64,000 nt of DNA from assembly GCF_004340875.1 (NCBI RefSeq), contig NZ_SLXQ01000002.1, positions 186,001-250,000 of the forward strand, read 5' to 3'. How positions within the stretch are numbered: position 1 is the stretch's first letter; each line of letters starts with the position of its first letter. The notes beneath the pieces were generated by a model, which had not been told where the DNA came from, did no database searches, and saw nothing but the letters and a program-made list of their open reading frames with translations. The position numbers and the translations under genes were made by a program. This stretch comes from Tamaricihabitans halophyticus. GTDB lineage: Bacteria; Actinomycetota; Actinomycetes; Mycobacteriales; Pseudonocardiaceae. Of the stretch, positions 16,940 through 26,413 are shown one piece after another.

Positions 16940-17581
16940 ATGACTACGACGGTCGCCATCGCCGAGCAGGCCACCATCGACCAGCAGGGCGACCCGGTAC
17001 GGCTTGCGGTGATCGTGGGCAGTATCCGCACCGACCGGTTCTGCCCGACGCCGGCCAACTGGATCGCCGATCACGCCCGCAAATCCGATGGCATACACGT
17101 CGACGTGATCGACCTCGCCGACTATGACCTGCCCATGGTGCTTGGCGGCAACGACCCCGATGCGCCCCAGCCCGAGGCCGTGACCGCGCTGGGCGAGCGG
17201 CTCGGCGCGGCTGACGCCTTCATCGTTGTCACCCCGGTCTACAACCGGGCGTATCCAGCTTCACTGAAGAACGCCATCGACTGGTTCTACGACGAGTGGC
17301 AGCTCAAACCGGTGGGGTTCGTCTCCTATGGCGGCATGACCGGCGGCCTGCAGGCTATCGACACGCTGCGTGGTGTGTTCACCGAGTTCCACGGCGTTCC
17401 GCTGCGCGACTCGATCACTTTTGCCAACTTCTGGGAGGCGTTCGACCACGACGGTCGTCCGGTGGACACCGAACGCGCGAGCAAGCTCGCCGAAGGGTTC
17501 CTGAATCAGTTGGCCTGGTGGGCGCGGACGCTACGCGAAGCCCGCACCGCGCGCCCGTACCCATTCGTCGAGTCCGAGTAG
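16940..17581 (+). CDS. NADPH-dependent FMN reductase family protein
   Basis: The 213-aa flavodoxin-like protein has the phosphate-binding segment VIVGSIRTDRF near residue 25 and the FMN-contact segment TPVYNRAYPASLKNAIDW near residue 99, as in ArsH/ChrR/SsuE-like NAD(P)H:FMN reductases and quinone reductases. It probably reduces flavin or a quinone in the cytoplasm. GAGGGAG lies upstream of the ATG. The drug-type MFS exporter begins 45 bases later, so the two probably form an operon, suggesting a stress or xenobiotic response; no regulator is adjacent. Confidence 0.88.
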   Translation: MTTTVAIAEQATIDQQGDPVRLAVIVGSIRTDRFCPTPANWIADHARKSDGIHVDVIDLADYDLPMVLGGNDPDAPQPEAVTALGERLGAADAFIVVTPVYNRAYPASLKNAIDWFYDEWQLKPVGFVSYGGMTGGLQAIDTLRGVFTEFHGVPLRDSITFANFWEAFDHDGRPVDTERASKLAEGFLNQLAWWARTLREARTARPYPFVESE

Positions 17582-17626
17582 GACCGTCCACCTTCCACCG
17601 TATCCGCACCACAGGAGCTGATCTCG

Positions 17627-19264
17627 ATGACCACGATGTCCACTTCGGCCGGACCCACCTGGCGGGCGTGGGTCGGTCTGGTGCTACTTGCCTTACCGCT
17701 GTTCATGATGGCCACCGACTTCACGGTGATGTTCATGACGATGCCCGCCGTCACGGCCGACCTCGCGCCCTCCACCACCCAGACATTGTGGATCATGCAC
17801 ATCGGTGAGTTCGTCGCCGCTGGCTTTGTCATCACCATGGGTTGGCTGACTGGCCGGATAGGTCCGCGCACGTTGTTGCTCATCGCGATGGGGCTGTACG
17901 GCCTTGCCTCGGCGCTGGCGGCGTTCGCGCCCAACGCCGAGGCCCTGTTGACCGCGCGGGTGTTGACCGGTCTCGCCACCGCGGCCGCGTCGCCCGCGGC
18001 GATCTCGTTGTTGCGGTCGATCTTCACCAGTACTCGGCATTTCGGGATCGCCTTTGCGGTACTGATGGGAGCGTTCTCGGTCGGCGGTGCGCTCGGTCCG
18101 CCCATGGGCGGGGTGCTGCTCGCGCATTTCTGGTGGGGATCGGTGTTCCTGATCAACGTGCCGGTCGCCGCCGTGGTGCTGTTCGGCGGACTTAGCTTGT
18201 TCCCTCGGGGTAGCACGTCTAACACCGAACGGATCGACATGATCAGTGTCGTGTTGTCCATCGGCGCGGTGCTGCTGCTCGTCTTTGGTCTCCAGGAGAT
18301 CGCTGACCGGGGCGTTTCGCTGCCCTACGTGCTGACGATCATGGCGGGTATCGGGCTCGGCATATGGTTTGTCCGGCGGCAACGGCACTTGACCAACCCG
18401 CTGCTGGATCTGCGCCTGTTCTCCATACGTGCGCTGCGGATGGCCGCGATCGCGCTCGCGCTCACCTCGGTGGCCTTCGTTGGCGTGGACTTTCTGTTGG
18501 TGCAATACCTGCAGATCGTGTCCGGCGTGCCGACCGGCAGGCTTGGTTTGTTGCTGGCCGCTCCCGGCATCGCGGCCATCATTGGCAGCGCGCTGGCCCC
18601 GATCTTGGCGCGCCGGATCGCTCCGGGCCCGCTGACGGCAGCCGGCGTGGGGTTGTCTCTGGTTGGTGCGCTGACCATCATCGCGGCGATTGCCGTGGCA
18701 CCGCAGCTAACCTGGCTGTTCATCGCCGGAACGACGGCCGTCGCGTTGGGCGTCACCCCACTGATGTTGCTCGGTGCTCAGCTCATCGTCACCTCCGCGC
18801 CGAAAGCACGTGCCGGCTCGGCCGTGGCGATCCAGGACGTCAGCGCGGGGCTGGGCGGCGCATTGGGGATGGCCCTTGTCGGCAGTCTTGCCATGGCCGT
18901 TTTCGGCCGGGTGTTGACCGCCCGCGCGCCCGCTGGTCTCGGCGCGGCCGAGGTCGAAGCTGCCACCCAGAGCCCCGGTGGCGCGGTCGCCACGGCAACG
19001 GATGTCGGGGGCGCCGATGGTCAGGCGTTGCTCACCGCGGCACATGGCGCCCTGTCCTGGGGCACGGCAGCCGCATACGGCGCAGCCGTCGTTGTCGGCG
19101 GGGCCACCATCGTCCTCCTGCTGCGTGGACTGCGTGGGATAACGCTGGACCTCGATACTCCGGAGTCGGGCACCGAGGAGCCGGAGCCCGTCAGGGTTGG
19201 TTCAGCCACTGTGGACCGCGAGCCGGGTCAGCTCGCGGCCACCCAGCCGAGTGCAGCGCCCTAG
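17627..19264 (+). CDS. MFS transporter, DHA2 family (14 membrane segments)
   Basis: The 545-aa membrane protein shows about fourteen hydrophobic segments and the drug:H+ antiporter-2 pattern. It starts WVGLVLLALPLFMMATDFTV, has FVITMGWLTGRIGPRTLLLI at the second and third helices (motif A region), and GAFSVGGALGPPMGGVLL matching antiporter motif C. Family members export toxic compounds or secondary metabolites. The charged tail after residue about 500 is cytoplasmic. The ATG is supported by AGGAG. It follows the FMN reductase and runs convergently into the BTAD regulator, with only 16 bases between the stops. Confidence 0.9.
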   Translation: MTTMSTSAGPTWRAWVGLVLLALPLFMMATDFTVMFMTMPAVTADLAPSTTQTLWIMHIGEFVAAGFVITMGWLTGRIGPRTLLLIAMGLYGLASALAAFAPNAEALLTARVLTGLATAAASPAAISLLRSIFTSTRHFGIAFAVLMGAFSVGGALGPPMGGVLLAHFWWGSVFLINVPVAAVVLFGGLSLFPRGSTSNTERIDMISVVLSIGAVLLLVFGLQEIADRGVSLPYVLTIMAGIGLGIWFVRRQRHLTNPLLDLRLFSIRALRMAAIALALTSVAFVGVDFLLVQYLQIVSGVPTGRLGLLLAAPGIAAIIGSALAPILARRIAPGPLTAAGVGLSLVGALTIIAAIAVAPQLTWLFIAGTTAVALGVTPLMLLGAQLIVTSAPKARAGSAVAIQDVSAGLGGALGMALVGSLAMAVFGRVLTARAPAGLGAAEVEAATQSPGGAVATATDVGGADGQALLTAAHGALSWGTAAAYGAAVVVGGATIVLLLRGLRGITLDLDTPESGTEEPEPVRVGSATVDREPGQLAATQPSAAP

Positions 19265-19280
19265 GCGAGCATCAGTCCGA

Positions 19281-22200
19281 TCAGTGAGCGACACCGCCCG
19301 GAAGCCGTTCACCTACCCGGGCACGGATCCGGTCGATATCGCCCCGTTCTGGCATCGATGGTTCGGCACCGATCCGCGCCCGCAACGCATCGGCCGCGCC
19401 GAGCAGTTCCGCGGCGGCTCGGAGGTCTTCGGCATCGGGTCGGGCCGCACGGACGGCGGCAGTCAGCTCCAGCATCCGTGCGGTCGCCGGCGATTCGGGA
19501 TCCCGCGCGGGCCGTGCGGTCAGGTGCCGGAGGGCGTCCTCGGCTTGGTTCAGGTCGCCTTCCTGGATGGCAAGGAAACCCCGCTCGAACTGCGCGCTGG
19601 AGTCGCGTTCGGCTAACCGGCCGTGGTAACTCAGCCAGCGGTCCAACAGGGCTCGGGCGGTAGCGGGATCTCCGGTGCAGCGGGCGATGTTCGCTTCGGC
19701 GAAGTCAGCGAACAGCAACCCGTTCTGATCGGCCACATCGGAGGCCAGCGATCTCGCTTGTGCCACTCGCTCGTGTGCGAGTGGCAGATCACCCGAGCGT
19801 ACCGCCGCGATGGCCGCCGCGCTGAACCAGTAGGAAGCCTCGACCCGCAGATCAAGATCGAAGCAGATGTCCAAGGCACGCGTAGCGGCATCCGCCGCTC
19901 GGCGATGATCGCCACGCAGCTCAGCGACCTGGTACTCGACACCGAACACCTGGGACAGGCCGTAGCCATCACCGAGGGCACGCAGCACGGTCTCCGGATC
20001 GCGGCCGTCCGGTTGACCGCGCGGCGCGACACCCCAGTTGCTCACCAGGAACCAATCTCGCTGGCTCGCCGCAACCGCGACGTCCCACTCGTGGCCAAGG
20101 GCTTGCAGGATCGCGATGGACTCATCCACGTGTTTCTCGCCGGCATCGCGGATACCGATGCCGAGCAACGAGGTCCCAGCGAACCACTGCATTCGGGCTC
20201 GGGCGCGGTCATCGCGGAACAACGCCAGCGCTTCGGCGACCAGGTCTGCTTCCCGCCCTGGTCGCCGATGCAGGTTCATGCAGGCCGCCAGAGTAGCCGC
20301 GGCGGCATACGTGTCATCCCGTGGTCCCGGCAGCGTGGTCGCGGTGTTCACATCGCGATGCAGATTGGCGTGATGCCCAGCGATCCATTGATACCAGAAG
20401 GTTCGCACGGCCATCGCGACCGCGCTGTGCCCGTCCTTCGCGCTGACGGCCGTGTCGAAGGCGTGCCGTAGCTGGTTGCGTTCGGACTCCAGCCTGGTCA
20501 GCCAATGTCGTTGCGCTGGACCACGGATGTGTTCGTCAGCTTCGCGCGCGAGGTCGAGATAGTAGTGCAGGTGGCGCTGCGCGAAGGCGGCGCGCTCGCC
20601 GGCTTCGTCGAGCTTTTCCTCGGCGTAGGTGCTGATCGACTCCAGCAGGCCGTAGCGCACCCCAGCGGGGGTGTGCACGGTGTTCACCATGCTGCGATCC
20701 ACCAACCCGATAAGCACGTCAGCCACATCGGACGGCCGGACAACCGGCTGGTCAGTGTCGTAGGTGTCGTCGGCGCAGATCACTTCGGCCGCGGCGAGGC
20801 TCAGGGTGCCCGGATGGATGGCGAGCCGGCGCAGCACGGTCTGTTCGGCCTCCTCGAGCAGCGACCAACTCCAGTCGATCATTCCGCGGAGCGTCTGCTG
20901 GCGCCGGGGTACTCCACGGCCGGGCCGACGCAGCAGATTCAGCCGATCGCTGAGGCGCGCTAACAGATCATGCACGGAAAGGCCCCGGATGCGCCCCGCG
21001 GCCAACTCCAAAGCAAGCGGTAGTCCGTCCAGCCGGCGACACAGTTCGGCAATCGCGGCAGTGGTGTGCGCATCGAGCGCGACGTCCGGATCGCTGGCCT
21101 TGGCGCGGGCGATGAACAGTTCCACGGCCGCACTGGTTTCGCCGCTCGCCGTGGACTCCGTGCTGAGCGCGCCAACATCGAACCGCTGTTCTTCGGGCAA
21201 ACCAAGGGGTTCGCGGCTGGTGGCGAGCACCCGTGCACTGGGAACCTGACGGAGCAGTTCCGCGACGAACACCGCGGCCTCGGCCGCCACATGTTCACAG
21301 TTGTCCAGCACCAGCAACGTCGAATGCGCACCCAGTGCTTGGCGTAACCGTCCCATGGATCCAGCGGTCGACAGCTGATCGGACAGCTCCATCGTGGTCA
21401 CGGCAAGGGCCGCGATGCGTTCCCCCGAACCGAGTTGATCCCCCGTGGTCGTGGTCAGCTCGGTCAGCTCGATAAACCAGGCGCCACGAGTGAAGTGCGC
21501 CGCCTGATCGTGGGCCAGTCGCAGGGCGAGGCGAGTCTTGCCCACGCCACCGATTCCGGTCAGGGTGACCAGCCGAGACTCGGCCAGTAGCGCCGTGACC
21601 TGTTCGCCCTCGCGTTCGCGTCCGATCAGTGGCGTGGTCTCGGCCGGCAGGTTCGTGCGGCGGGCGTGCACGGCCGTGTCGGGTTTCGGGCCCGGTGTTC
21701 GGGTCAGTGCGGGGTCCTGGCGCAGGATCTGGCCGTGCAGTTCACGGATATGTGGGCTCGGATCGATACCGAGGTCTTCGGCGAGCCGGTGACGGAGCGA
21801 CTCGTACATCGCGAGCGCCTCGTGTTGGCGGCCGACCTGATACAGCGCCAGCATCAGCGCGGTGATCAGCCCCTCCCGCGTGGCGTGTTCGGCAACCAGA
21901 CCGTCCGCGTAGCTGAGTGCCTTCTCTGGTGCACCCTGCTGGACGAGGCTTTCTACCAAGATTTCCAATGCGTCGCCGCGCAGCTTTCGCAACTGTGCCA
22001 CAGCGGGAGCAAGCCAGATCTCGTCCGCGATATCGCCGTACGGTTCGCCACGCCAGAGTTCCAGCGCTTCGGTGAGACCGTCGATCTTGCGCTGTCCATC
22101 GGTCGCCCCGCGGGCGCGCTCGATCGCGTGCTGGAAGCGGCCGGCATCGACTACATCGGACGGTACGGTGAGCCGATACCCACCGCCGGCGTGCGTGAGG

Positions 22201-22451
22201 AACTCGCGGGCGCCGGGCTGTGCCTTGTCCAGCACGGCGCGCAGCCGGGAAAGTTTGGCGCGCAACACTTTTTTGGGATTCGCGGGTAGGCTCTCGCCCC
22301 ATAGCCGGTCGATCAGCGCATCGGTCGATACCGGCTCGCCGTTGGCGGCCACCAGCGCGGCCAACAGCAGTCGCAGGTGACGTTCGGCCACCTCAACTGG
22401 GGCTCCCGGCTCGGCGCTGAGCCGAACCGGGCCGAGTACCTCGATCCGCAT
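19281..22451 (-). CDS. AfsR/SARP-type transcriptional regulator (winged helix, BTAD, NB-ARC, TPR-like)
   Basis: The 1056-aa protein has the domain order of large actinobacterial regulators. An OmpR-type winged helix (residues 1-95, MRIEVLGPVRLSAEP) is followed by a bacterial transcriptional activation domain (about 100-245), an NB-ARC-like ATPase with P-loop GIGGVGKT at 299-306, and a long helical TPR-like C-terminus. Such proteins activate antibiotic or other secondary-metabolite genes. The start is set at MRIEVLG; the upstream extension is not homologous. It lies 92 bases downstream of a glycosyltransferase on the same strand. No biosynthetic cluster is evident nearby, so its target is unknown. 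Confidence 0.93.
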   Translation of the reverse strand: MRIEVLGPVRLSAEPGAPVEVAERHLRLLLAALVAANGEPVSTDALIDRLWGESLPANPKKVLRAKLSRLRAVLDKAQPGAREFLTHAGGGYRLTVPSDVVDAGRFQHAIERARGATDGQRKIDGLTEALELWRGEPYGDIADEIWLAPAVAQLRKLRGDALEILVESLVQQGAPEKALSYADGLVAEHATREGLITALMLALYQVGRQHEALAMYESLRHRLAEDLGIDPSPHIRELHGQILRQDPALTRTPGPKPDTAVHARRTNLPAETTPLIGREREGEQVTALLAESRLVTLTGIGGVGKTRLALRLAHDQAAHFTRGAWFIELTELTTTTGDQLGSGERIAALAVTTMELSDQLSTAGSMGRLRQALGAHSTLLVLDNCEHVAAEAAVFVAELLRQVPSARVLATSREPLGLPEEQRFDVGALSTESTASGETSAAVELFIARAKASDPDVALDAHTTAAIAELCRRLDGLPLALELAAGRIRGLSVHDLLARLSDRLNLLRRPGRGVPRRQQTLRGMIDWSWSLLEEAEQTVLRRLAIHPGTLSLAAAEVICADDTYDTDQPVVRPSDVADVLIGLVDRSMVNTVHTPAGVRYGLLESISTYAEEKLDEAGERAAFAQRHLHYYLDLAREADEHIRGPAQRHWLTRLESERNQLRHAFDTAVSAKDGHSAVAMAVRTFWYQWIAGHHANLHRDVNTATTLPGPRDDTYAAAATLAACMNLHRRPGREADLVAEALALFRDDRARARMQWFAGTSLLGIGIRDAGEKHVDESIAILQALGHEWDVAVAASQRDWFLVSNWGVAPRGQPDGRDPETVLRALGDGYGLSQVFGVEYQVAELRGDHRRAADAATRALDICFDLDLRVEASYWFSAAAIAAVRSGDLPLAHERVAQARSLASDVADQNGLLFADFAEANIARCTGDPATARALLDRWLSYHGRLAERDSSAQFERGFLAIQEGDLNQAEDALRHLTARPARDPESPATARMLELTAAVRAARPDAEDLRAAAELLGAADALRARIGAEPSMPERGDIDRIRARVGERLPGGVAH

Positions 22452-22543
22452 ACTCGCCAGTCTAAGTTGGCCATGCCGCACCTGGTTGCTAACGAGGTCG
22501 AGTGGCACGTCGGGCTGGTGTGCGGTGTGTGCCGCCCTGCCGC

Positions 22544-23713
22544 TCAGGACTCGGCGAGGATTCGTTCGATGATGTCGCCGGCCGCGCTCGCACCGCCGGC
22601 GGTGTCCATTTCGGCGCGCATCGTGGTCAGCCGGTCGCGGACATCCACGTCGCCGGCGAGCGCATTGGCCGCCTTCCAGAGCGCATCGGCGTCCACCGTC
22701 GCCGGATCGAGCGCGTGGCCAAGTCCGAGCTCGGCGATCCGGTCAGCATTGGCCCGTTGCTCGGCCATCTGCGGGACGGCGACGAGTGGCACTCGCTGGT
22801 GGATGGCCTCCATCGTGCTGCCCATTCCGGCATGCGTGACAAAGGCGCGCGCGTGCCGGAGTACGGCCAACTGTGGAACCTGTTCGTGGACCTCGACGTT
22901 GTCCGGGATGCGGCCGAGTTCGGCTCGCCGCACCTGATCGCCGGTGGCGAGTACGACATGCCAAGGTTGCTCGGCGGCTGATTCGACGATCATCCGGTAG
23001 AAGTCCGGCCGCGCGTTGTAAGCGGTGCCAAGGGAAACCAGGAGCACCGGCAGGTCGTTACCCGGCGGCGTCCAGTCGTCCTGGTAGCCGCGTCCAGTGA
23101 GGCAGGGCCCGACGAAATCCCATCCGTGGAAAGTGTCGCCGGCATACTGAAAGGCTCGTGGCAGCGTGACGATCCGCGCGGCCGCCAGCTGCCCCTGAGT
23201 GAACTTGGCTACCTCGCGAATGCCCTGGCCACGCAGATAACGGCCGAGCCGGAGCAGCTGCCACAGGAAACGCGGGCTTGCCGGGTTGATCTTGGCATAG
23301 TTGGCCATCGACCAGTGCTTGTTGCCCACGAAGTTCGGCCAGGTCTCCACCGCCGGTACGCCCCAGCGATGTGCCAGGATCCGCCCCCACCAGGCGAGCG
23401 GGCCGTCATGCAGCACCAGATCCGGCGCCGGAGCGCCGGCCAACCGCGGCACCATCGCTTTGGTCTCGTCCAGCAGCAGCCCCATCGCCCGAACAAGTTC
23501 CTTGCCGTGCATCTGTGGCGGCCCGCCAGGAAGCCGTTCCCACAACGAATCGACCGGCTCGAACTTGGCACCAGTCTCGGTGATCCGCTCGGCGAACATG
23601 CTCGGTGCCCAATAGGTCACCTGATGCCCACGGCGCACGAGCTCAGCCACGATGCCCAGCGTCGGGTTGACGTGACCAGCGCCAAGCGGTCCGTACCCGG
23701 AAATAGTCGCCAC
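22544..23713 (-). CDS. Glycosyltransferase, macrolide-glycosyltransferase (MGT/UGT) family
   Basis: The 389-aa GT-B fold enzyme starts with GYGPLGAGHVNPTLGIVAEL. Its C-terminal nucleotide-sugar motif (HAGMGSTMEAIHQRVPLVAVP, around residues 293-313) matches the UGT signature of OleD/Mgt-like glycosyltransferases. These use UDP-sugars to glycosylate macrolides, phenols or lipids, sometimes for self-resistance. The start is GTG at 23713; the ribosome site is weak. The BTAD regulator follows 92 bases downstream. Acceptor unknown. Confidence 0.9.
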   Translation of the reverse strand: MATISGYGPLGAGHVNPTLGIVAELVRRGHQVTYWAPSMFAERITETGAKFEPVDSLWERLPGGPPQMHGKELVRAMGLLLDETKAMVPRLAGAPAPDLVLHDGPLAWWGRILAHRWGVPAVETWPNFVGNKHWSMANYAKINPASPRFLWQLLRLGRYLRGQGIREVAKFTQGQLAAARIVTLPRAFQYAGDTFHGWDFVGPCLTGRGYQDDWTPPGNDLPVLLVSLGTAYNARPDFYRMIVESAAEQPWHVVLATGDQVRRAELGRIPDNVEVHEQVPQLAVLRHARAFVTHAGMGSTMEAIHQRVPLVAVPQMAEQRANADRIAELGLGHALDPATVDADALWKAANALAGDVDVRDRLTTMRAEMDTAGGASAAGDIIERILAES

Positions 23714-23744
23714 GGATCACCAACCTAGCCGAACTCGCAAGGGC

Positions 23745-24305
23745 TCAGTCCGCAGTTCGTTGTGGACGGTCGCTTGCCAGCATGGCGAAGACCAACGTGT
23801 CGGTCCACTCACCCTTGCTCCACCAGTTCTGCCGCAGGTGCGCTTCCCTGCGCATGCCCACCTTGCTGGCAAGCCGCGCGGAAGCGGTGTTTCGCGCATC
23901 CATCTGGGCGCTGACCCGGTGTAGACCGTATACCTCGAAACTGGCCTCCAGCACGGCGTGCACCGCTTCCGTGGCGAATCCCTGGCCACCGAACTCCGGA
24001 TCGAGGACCCAGCCAATCTCGGCCATCCGGTGTTCCTTGTCGGTGAACCAGAGCGCGATATCGCCAATCGTCGCCGAGTCGTACTCGATGACAAGTGCCA
24101 GGGCTTCACTCTCGCCGTCCAGATCGGTCCTCGTCAGTCGCTCGTCGACGCGCGCGATCGCGTCCTCGGCTGTCCACGGCTCCTCGAGGAGAAAACGGGC
24201 GACGTCCGGACGTGCGTAGATGCGCTGCAGCGGGCTCGTATCCGCTTTCTCGTGCGGCCGCAGCAGTAGTCGGTCAGTTGTCAACGGGAGGGTCAGTTGA
24301 GTCAT
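23745..24305 (-). CDS. GNAT family N-acetyltransferase, RimJ/RimL-like
   Basis: The 186-aa product begins with the TLPLTTDRLLLRPHEKAD pattern of RimJ/RimL-like acetyltransferases. It has the acetyl-CoA-binding loop near EIGWVLDPEFGGQGFATEAV (about residues 95-114) and the later GLHRVSAQMDARNTASARLASKVG segment. It transfers acetyl from acetyl-CoA to a protein N-terminus or small molecule. It is divergent from the tetR-ABC operon, with 55 bases between the starts. The perfect operator there could therefore also control this gene. Confidence 0.9.
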   Translation of the reverse strand: MTQLTLPLTTDRLLLRPHEKADTSPLQRIYARPDVARFLLEEPWTAEDAIARVDERLTRTDLDGESEALALVIEYDSATIGDIALWFTDKEHRMAEIGWVLDPEFGGQGFATEAVHAVLEASFEVYGLHRVSAQMDARNTASARLASKVGMRREAHLRQNWWSKGEWTDTLVFAMLASDRPQRTAD

Positions 24306-24324
24306 TGCCGTGGAGTCTAGCCGC

Positions 24325-24360
24325 TTGACAGCTCCATGTTAGTCACTAACATTTACTCCT
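24325..24360 (+). promoter_or_regulatory. TetR operator and promoter of a leaderless tetR gene
   Basis: A consensus -35 TTGACA (24325-24330) is followed after 16 bases by TAACAT (24347-24352). This -10 lies inside the perfect palindrome ATGTTAGT-C-ACTAACAT (24336-24352). Transcription would start at about 24359-24361, on the GTG start of the TetR gene, giving a leaderless mRNA. The palindrome is the evident binding site for the adjacent TetR product, which would repress itself and the ABC genes. Confidence 0.8.
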
Positions 24361-24921
24361 GTGGGGAGATGGCAGCAGACGCATGAGGCACTGCGCCGCG
24401 CGGCTTTGGAGCTGTTCCTGGAGCAGGGCTATGACGCGACGCCTACGGCGCAGATCGCGGACCTCGCCGGAGTGACGGAAATGACCCTGTTCCGGCACTT
24501 CGGCACCAAGGAGGCGCTGTTGCTCGAAGATCCTTACGACCCGCTGATGGCCGAAGCGGTACGAACCCGGCCGCCAGGAGAGTCGTCGATGCGCGCACTC
24601 GCCGAGGGGATCCGGCAGCAGTGGCATCAGCTCGATCCGGAGTCGACGGCGGCGTTGTGCGCCGTGTTGCGGGTCGTCGCGGAAACCTCGGCCTTGCGCG
24701 GCGCGCTGGAACGCGGTAGCGCCACCACCGTCACCGCGCTGGCCGATGCACTGGTGATCCGCGGTGCTGCCGCCGATGAGGCGCGGGTGGCAGCGACGGC
24801 CGTCATCGCCGGGCTGAGCACGGCGCTGTTGGAGTGGGCCCAAGCCACCAGAGAACCGGCTGGGCAGGTCAGCCTGACGGATGTGGTGGACCGGGCACTG
24901 AGTGTATTGGGCGGTGACTGA
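24361..24921 (+). CDS. TetR family transcriptional regulator (autoregulated, leaderless)
   Basis: The 186-aa protein has a TetR-type helix-turn-helix at about residues 10-55 (ALELFLEQGYDATPTAQIAD, then TEMTLFRHFGTKEALL) and a helical ligand-binding domain. The start is GTG at 24361, coinciding with the predicted transcription start. It probably binds the palindrome in its own promoter and represses the downstream ABC ATPase (two bases after its stop) and permease. The ligand is likely the exported compound. The divergent GNAT gene may also be in the regulon. Confidence 0.92.
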   Translation: MGRWQQTHEALRRAALELFLEQGYDATPTAQIADLAGVTEMTLFRHFGTKEALLLEDPYDPLMAEAVRTRPPGESSMRALAEGIRQQWHQLDPESTAALCAVLRVVAETSALRGALERGSATTVTALADALVIRGAAADEARVAATAVIAGLSTALLEWAQATREPAGQVSLTDVVDRALSVLGGD

Positions 24922-24923
24922 GG

Positions 24924-25646
24924 ATGCTCACCTTCGAGCAGGTCAGCCTGAGTTTCGGGGAAGGTATCGGCGTCGCGGAGCTTGACCTTGCCGTCGCCGA
25001 AGGCGAGATCGTCGCGCTGGTCGGGCTGAACGGGGCGGGCAAGACCACGCTGATGCGCCTTGCCGTCGGCATGCTTCGTCCGGACAGTGGCACCGTGCGG
25101 GTGCTCGGCCATGCCCTTCGCGAGTTGCCTTCGGCGCGCTGGTGCGGTGTTGGGGCGCTCGTCGAGGTGCCGCTGGCCTATCCGGAGTTGACCGTGCGGG
25201 AAAACCTCCGCATCGCCTGCCTGTTGCGTGGCAGCGATCCGCGATGCGTCGAGCGCGCGCTCGATGATTGGCGGCTCGGACCGGTCGCGGATCGCCGTTT
25301 TCGCCGTCTTTCCCTCGGTAACCGGCAGCGAACCGGGCTAGCCAGCGTGCTCCAGCACGATCCCCAACTGATCGTGCTGGACGAGCCGAGTAACGCGCTC
25401 GACCCGAGTTCGGTGCTGGTGCTGCGGGACCAACTCACCAAGCGCGCGGCAGAAGGAGCCGCGGTCGTCGTCAGTAGCCATCACCTGGATGAGGTGGCCC
25501 GGATCGCGGACCGCATCGTGTTGCTGAATGCCGGCCGGCTGATTGGCGAACTCGACCCCACTGGGCGCGATCTGGAACGCACCTTCTTCGACCGAATCCA
25601 CGACGACGACACAAGCCGGGCCGCGGAATGCGAGCAAACGTCATGA
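24924..25646 (+). CDS. ABC transporter ATP-binding protein
   Basis: The 240-aa nucleotide-binding domain has Walker A GLNGAGKTT (34-42), a degenerate signature LSLGNRQ (129-135, in place of LSGGQ), Walker B LIVLDEP (149-155) and the switch histidine in SSHH (about 184-187). It is of the DrrA/CcmA-like exporter type. It begins two bases after tetR and overlaps the permease start by four bases, so the three genes form one operon. The altered signature still keeps the Ser and Gly needed for ATP contact. Confidence 0.93.
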   Translation: MLTFEQVSLSFGEGIGVAELDLAVAEGEIVALVGLNGAGKTTLMRLAVGMLRPDSGTVRVLGHALRELPSARWCGVGALVEVPLAYPELTVRENLRIACLLRGSDPRCVERALDDWRLGPVADRRFRRLSLGNRQRTGLASVLQHDPQLIVLDEPSNALDPSSVLVLRDQLTKRAAEGAAVVVSSHHLDEVARIADRIVLLNAGRLIGELDPTGRDLERTFFDRIHDDDTSRAAECEQTS

Positions 25647-26413
25647 ATCGGACCAGTGCCATGAACGCGGTGTTTCGGGTCGAAGTCCGGAAGCTCGTTC
25701 GCTCGCCGGTCGGTGTGATCGCAAGCGTTGCCCTGGTGGGCGGCACGCTTGTGCTACTCGGCGGGATCACCGCCGCGTTGGCAAGCGGGAACCCCGATCT
25801 CGTGGCAAAGCTGGGCCCAGCCGCGACCCGGGACTGGGCGGGGCTGCTTTCCTCGGCCGCGCAGGTCACCGCCGCCGGCGGGTTACTCGGTTGCGGGGTG
25901 GTCCTTGCCTGGCTGTTCGGCAGGGAGTTCGCGGACGGCACGATCACGGGACTGTTCGCCTTGCCGGTCAGCAGGGGCCGGATCGCGCTCGGCAAACTCG
26001 CGGTGTATGCGGTCTGGGTCGTCGGGCTGAGCCTGCTGCTGACCCTCGGGCTGCTTGGACTCGGCGCTCTGCTTGGCTATGGCGGCCCCACCGGCGGAGC
26101 CTGGGCAGCACTTGGCCGGCAACTCCTGCTTGGGGTACTCACCGGGGCGGTCGCGACCCCTATCGCTTGGGTCGCGACGGTGACGCGCTCCCTGCTGGCT
26201 GGGGTCGGCTGTGCGATCGGGCTCGTGGTCGTCAGCCAGGTTGCCGTGTTGGCCGGGGCGGGAGCTTGGCTACCGCTTGCTGGTCCCGCGCTCTGGGCGA
26301 TGAGTCATGGCACGGAGGTGACCGCCTGGCAGCTCGCGCTGGTACCCGCCTTCGCCGTGGCCTTCACCGTTCTTGCCTGCTCGAGCTGGACTCGACTGCG
26401 CTTGAACCGCTGA
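25643..26413 (+). CDS. ABC-2 type transporter permease
   Basis: The 256-aa protein shows about six hydrophobic segments starting with VIASVALVGGTLVLLGGITA and including the conserved FGREFADGTITGLFALPVSRGRIALGKL loop of ABC-2 bacitracin/antibiotic-type permeases. The ATG at 25643 overlaps the ATPase stop as ATGA, so translation is coupled; an ATG 15 bases earlier is less likely. With the ATPase it forms an exporter under TetR control. The substrate is unknown. Confidence 0.88.
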   Translation: MNRTSAMNAVFRVEVRKLVRSPVGVIASVALVGGTLVLLGGITAALASGNPDLVAKLGPAATRDWAGLLSSAAQVTAAGGLLGCGVVLAWLFGREFADGTITGLFALPVSRGRIALGKLAVYAVWVVGLSLLLTLGLLGLGALLGYGGPTGGAWAALGRQLLLGVLTGAVATPIAWVATVTRSLLAGVGCAIGLVVVSQVAVLAGAGAWLPLAGPALWAMSHGTEVTAWQLALVPAFAVAFTVLACSSWTRLRLNR

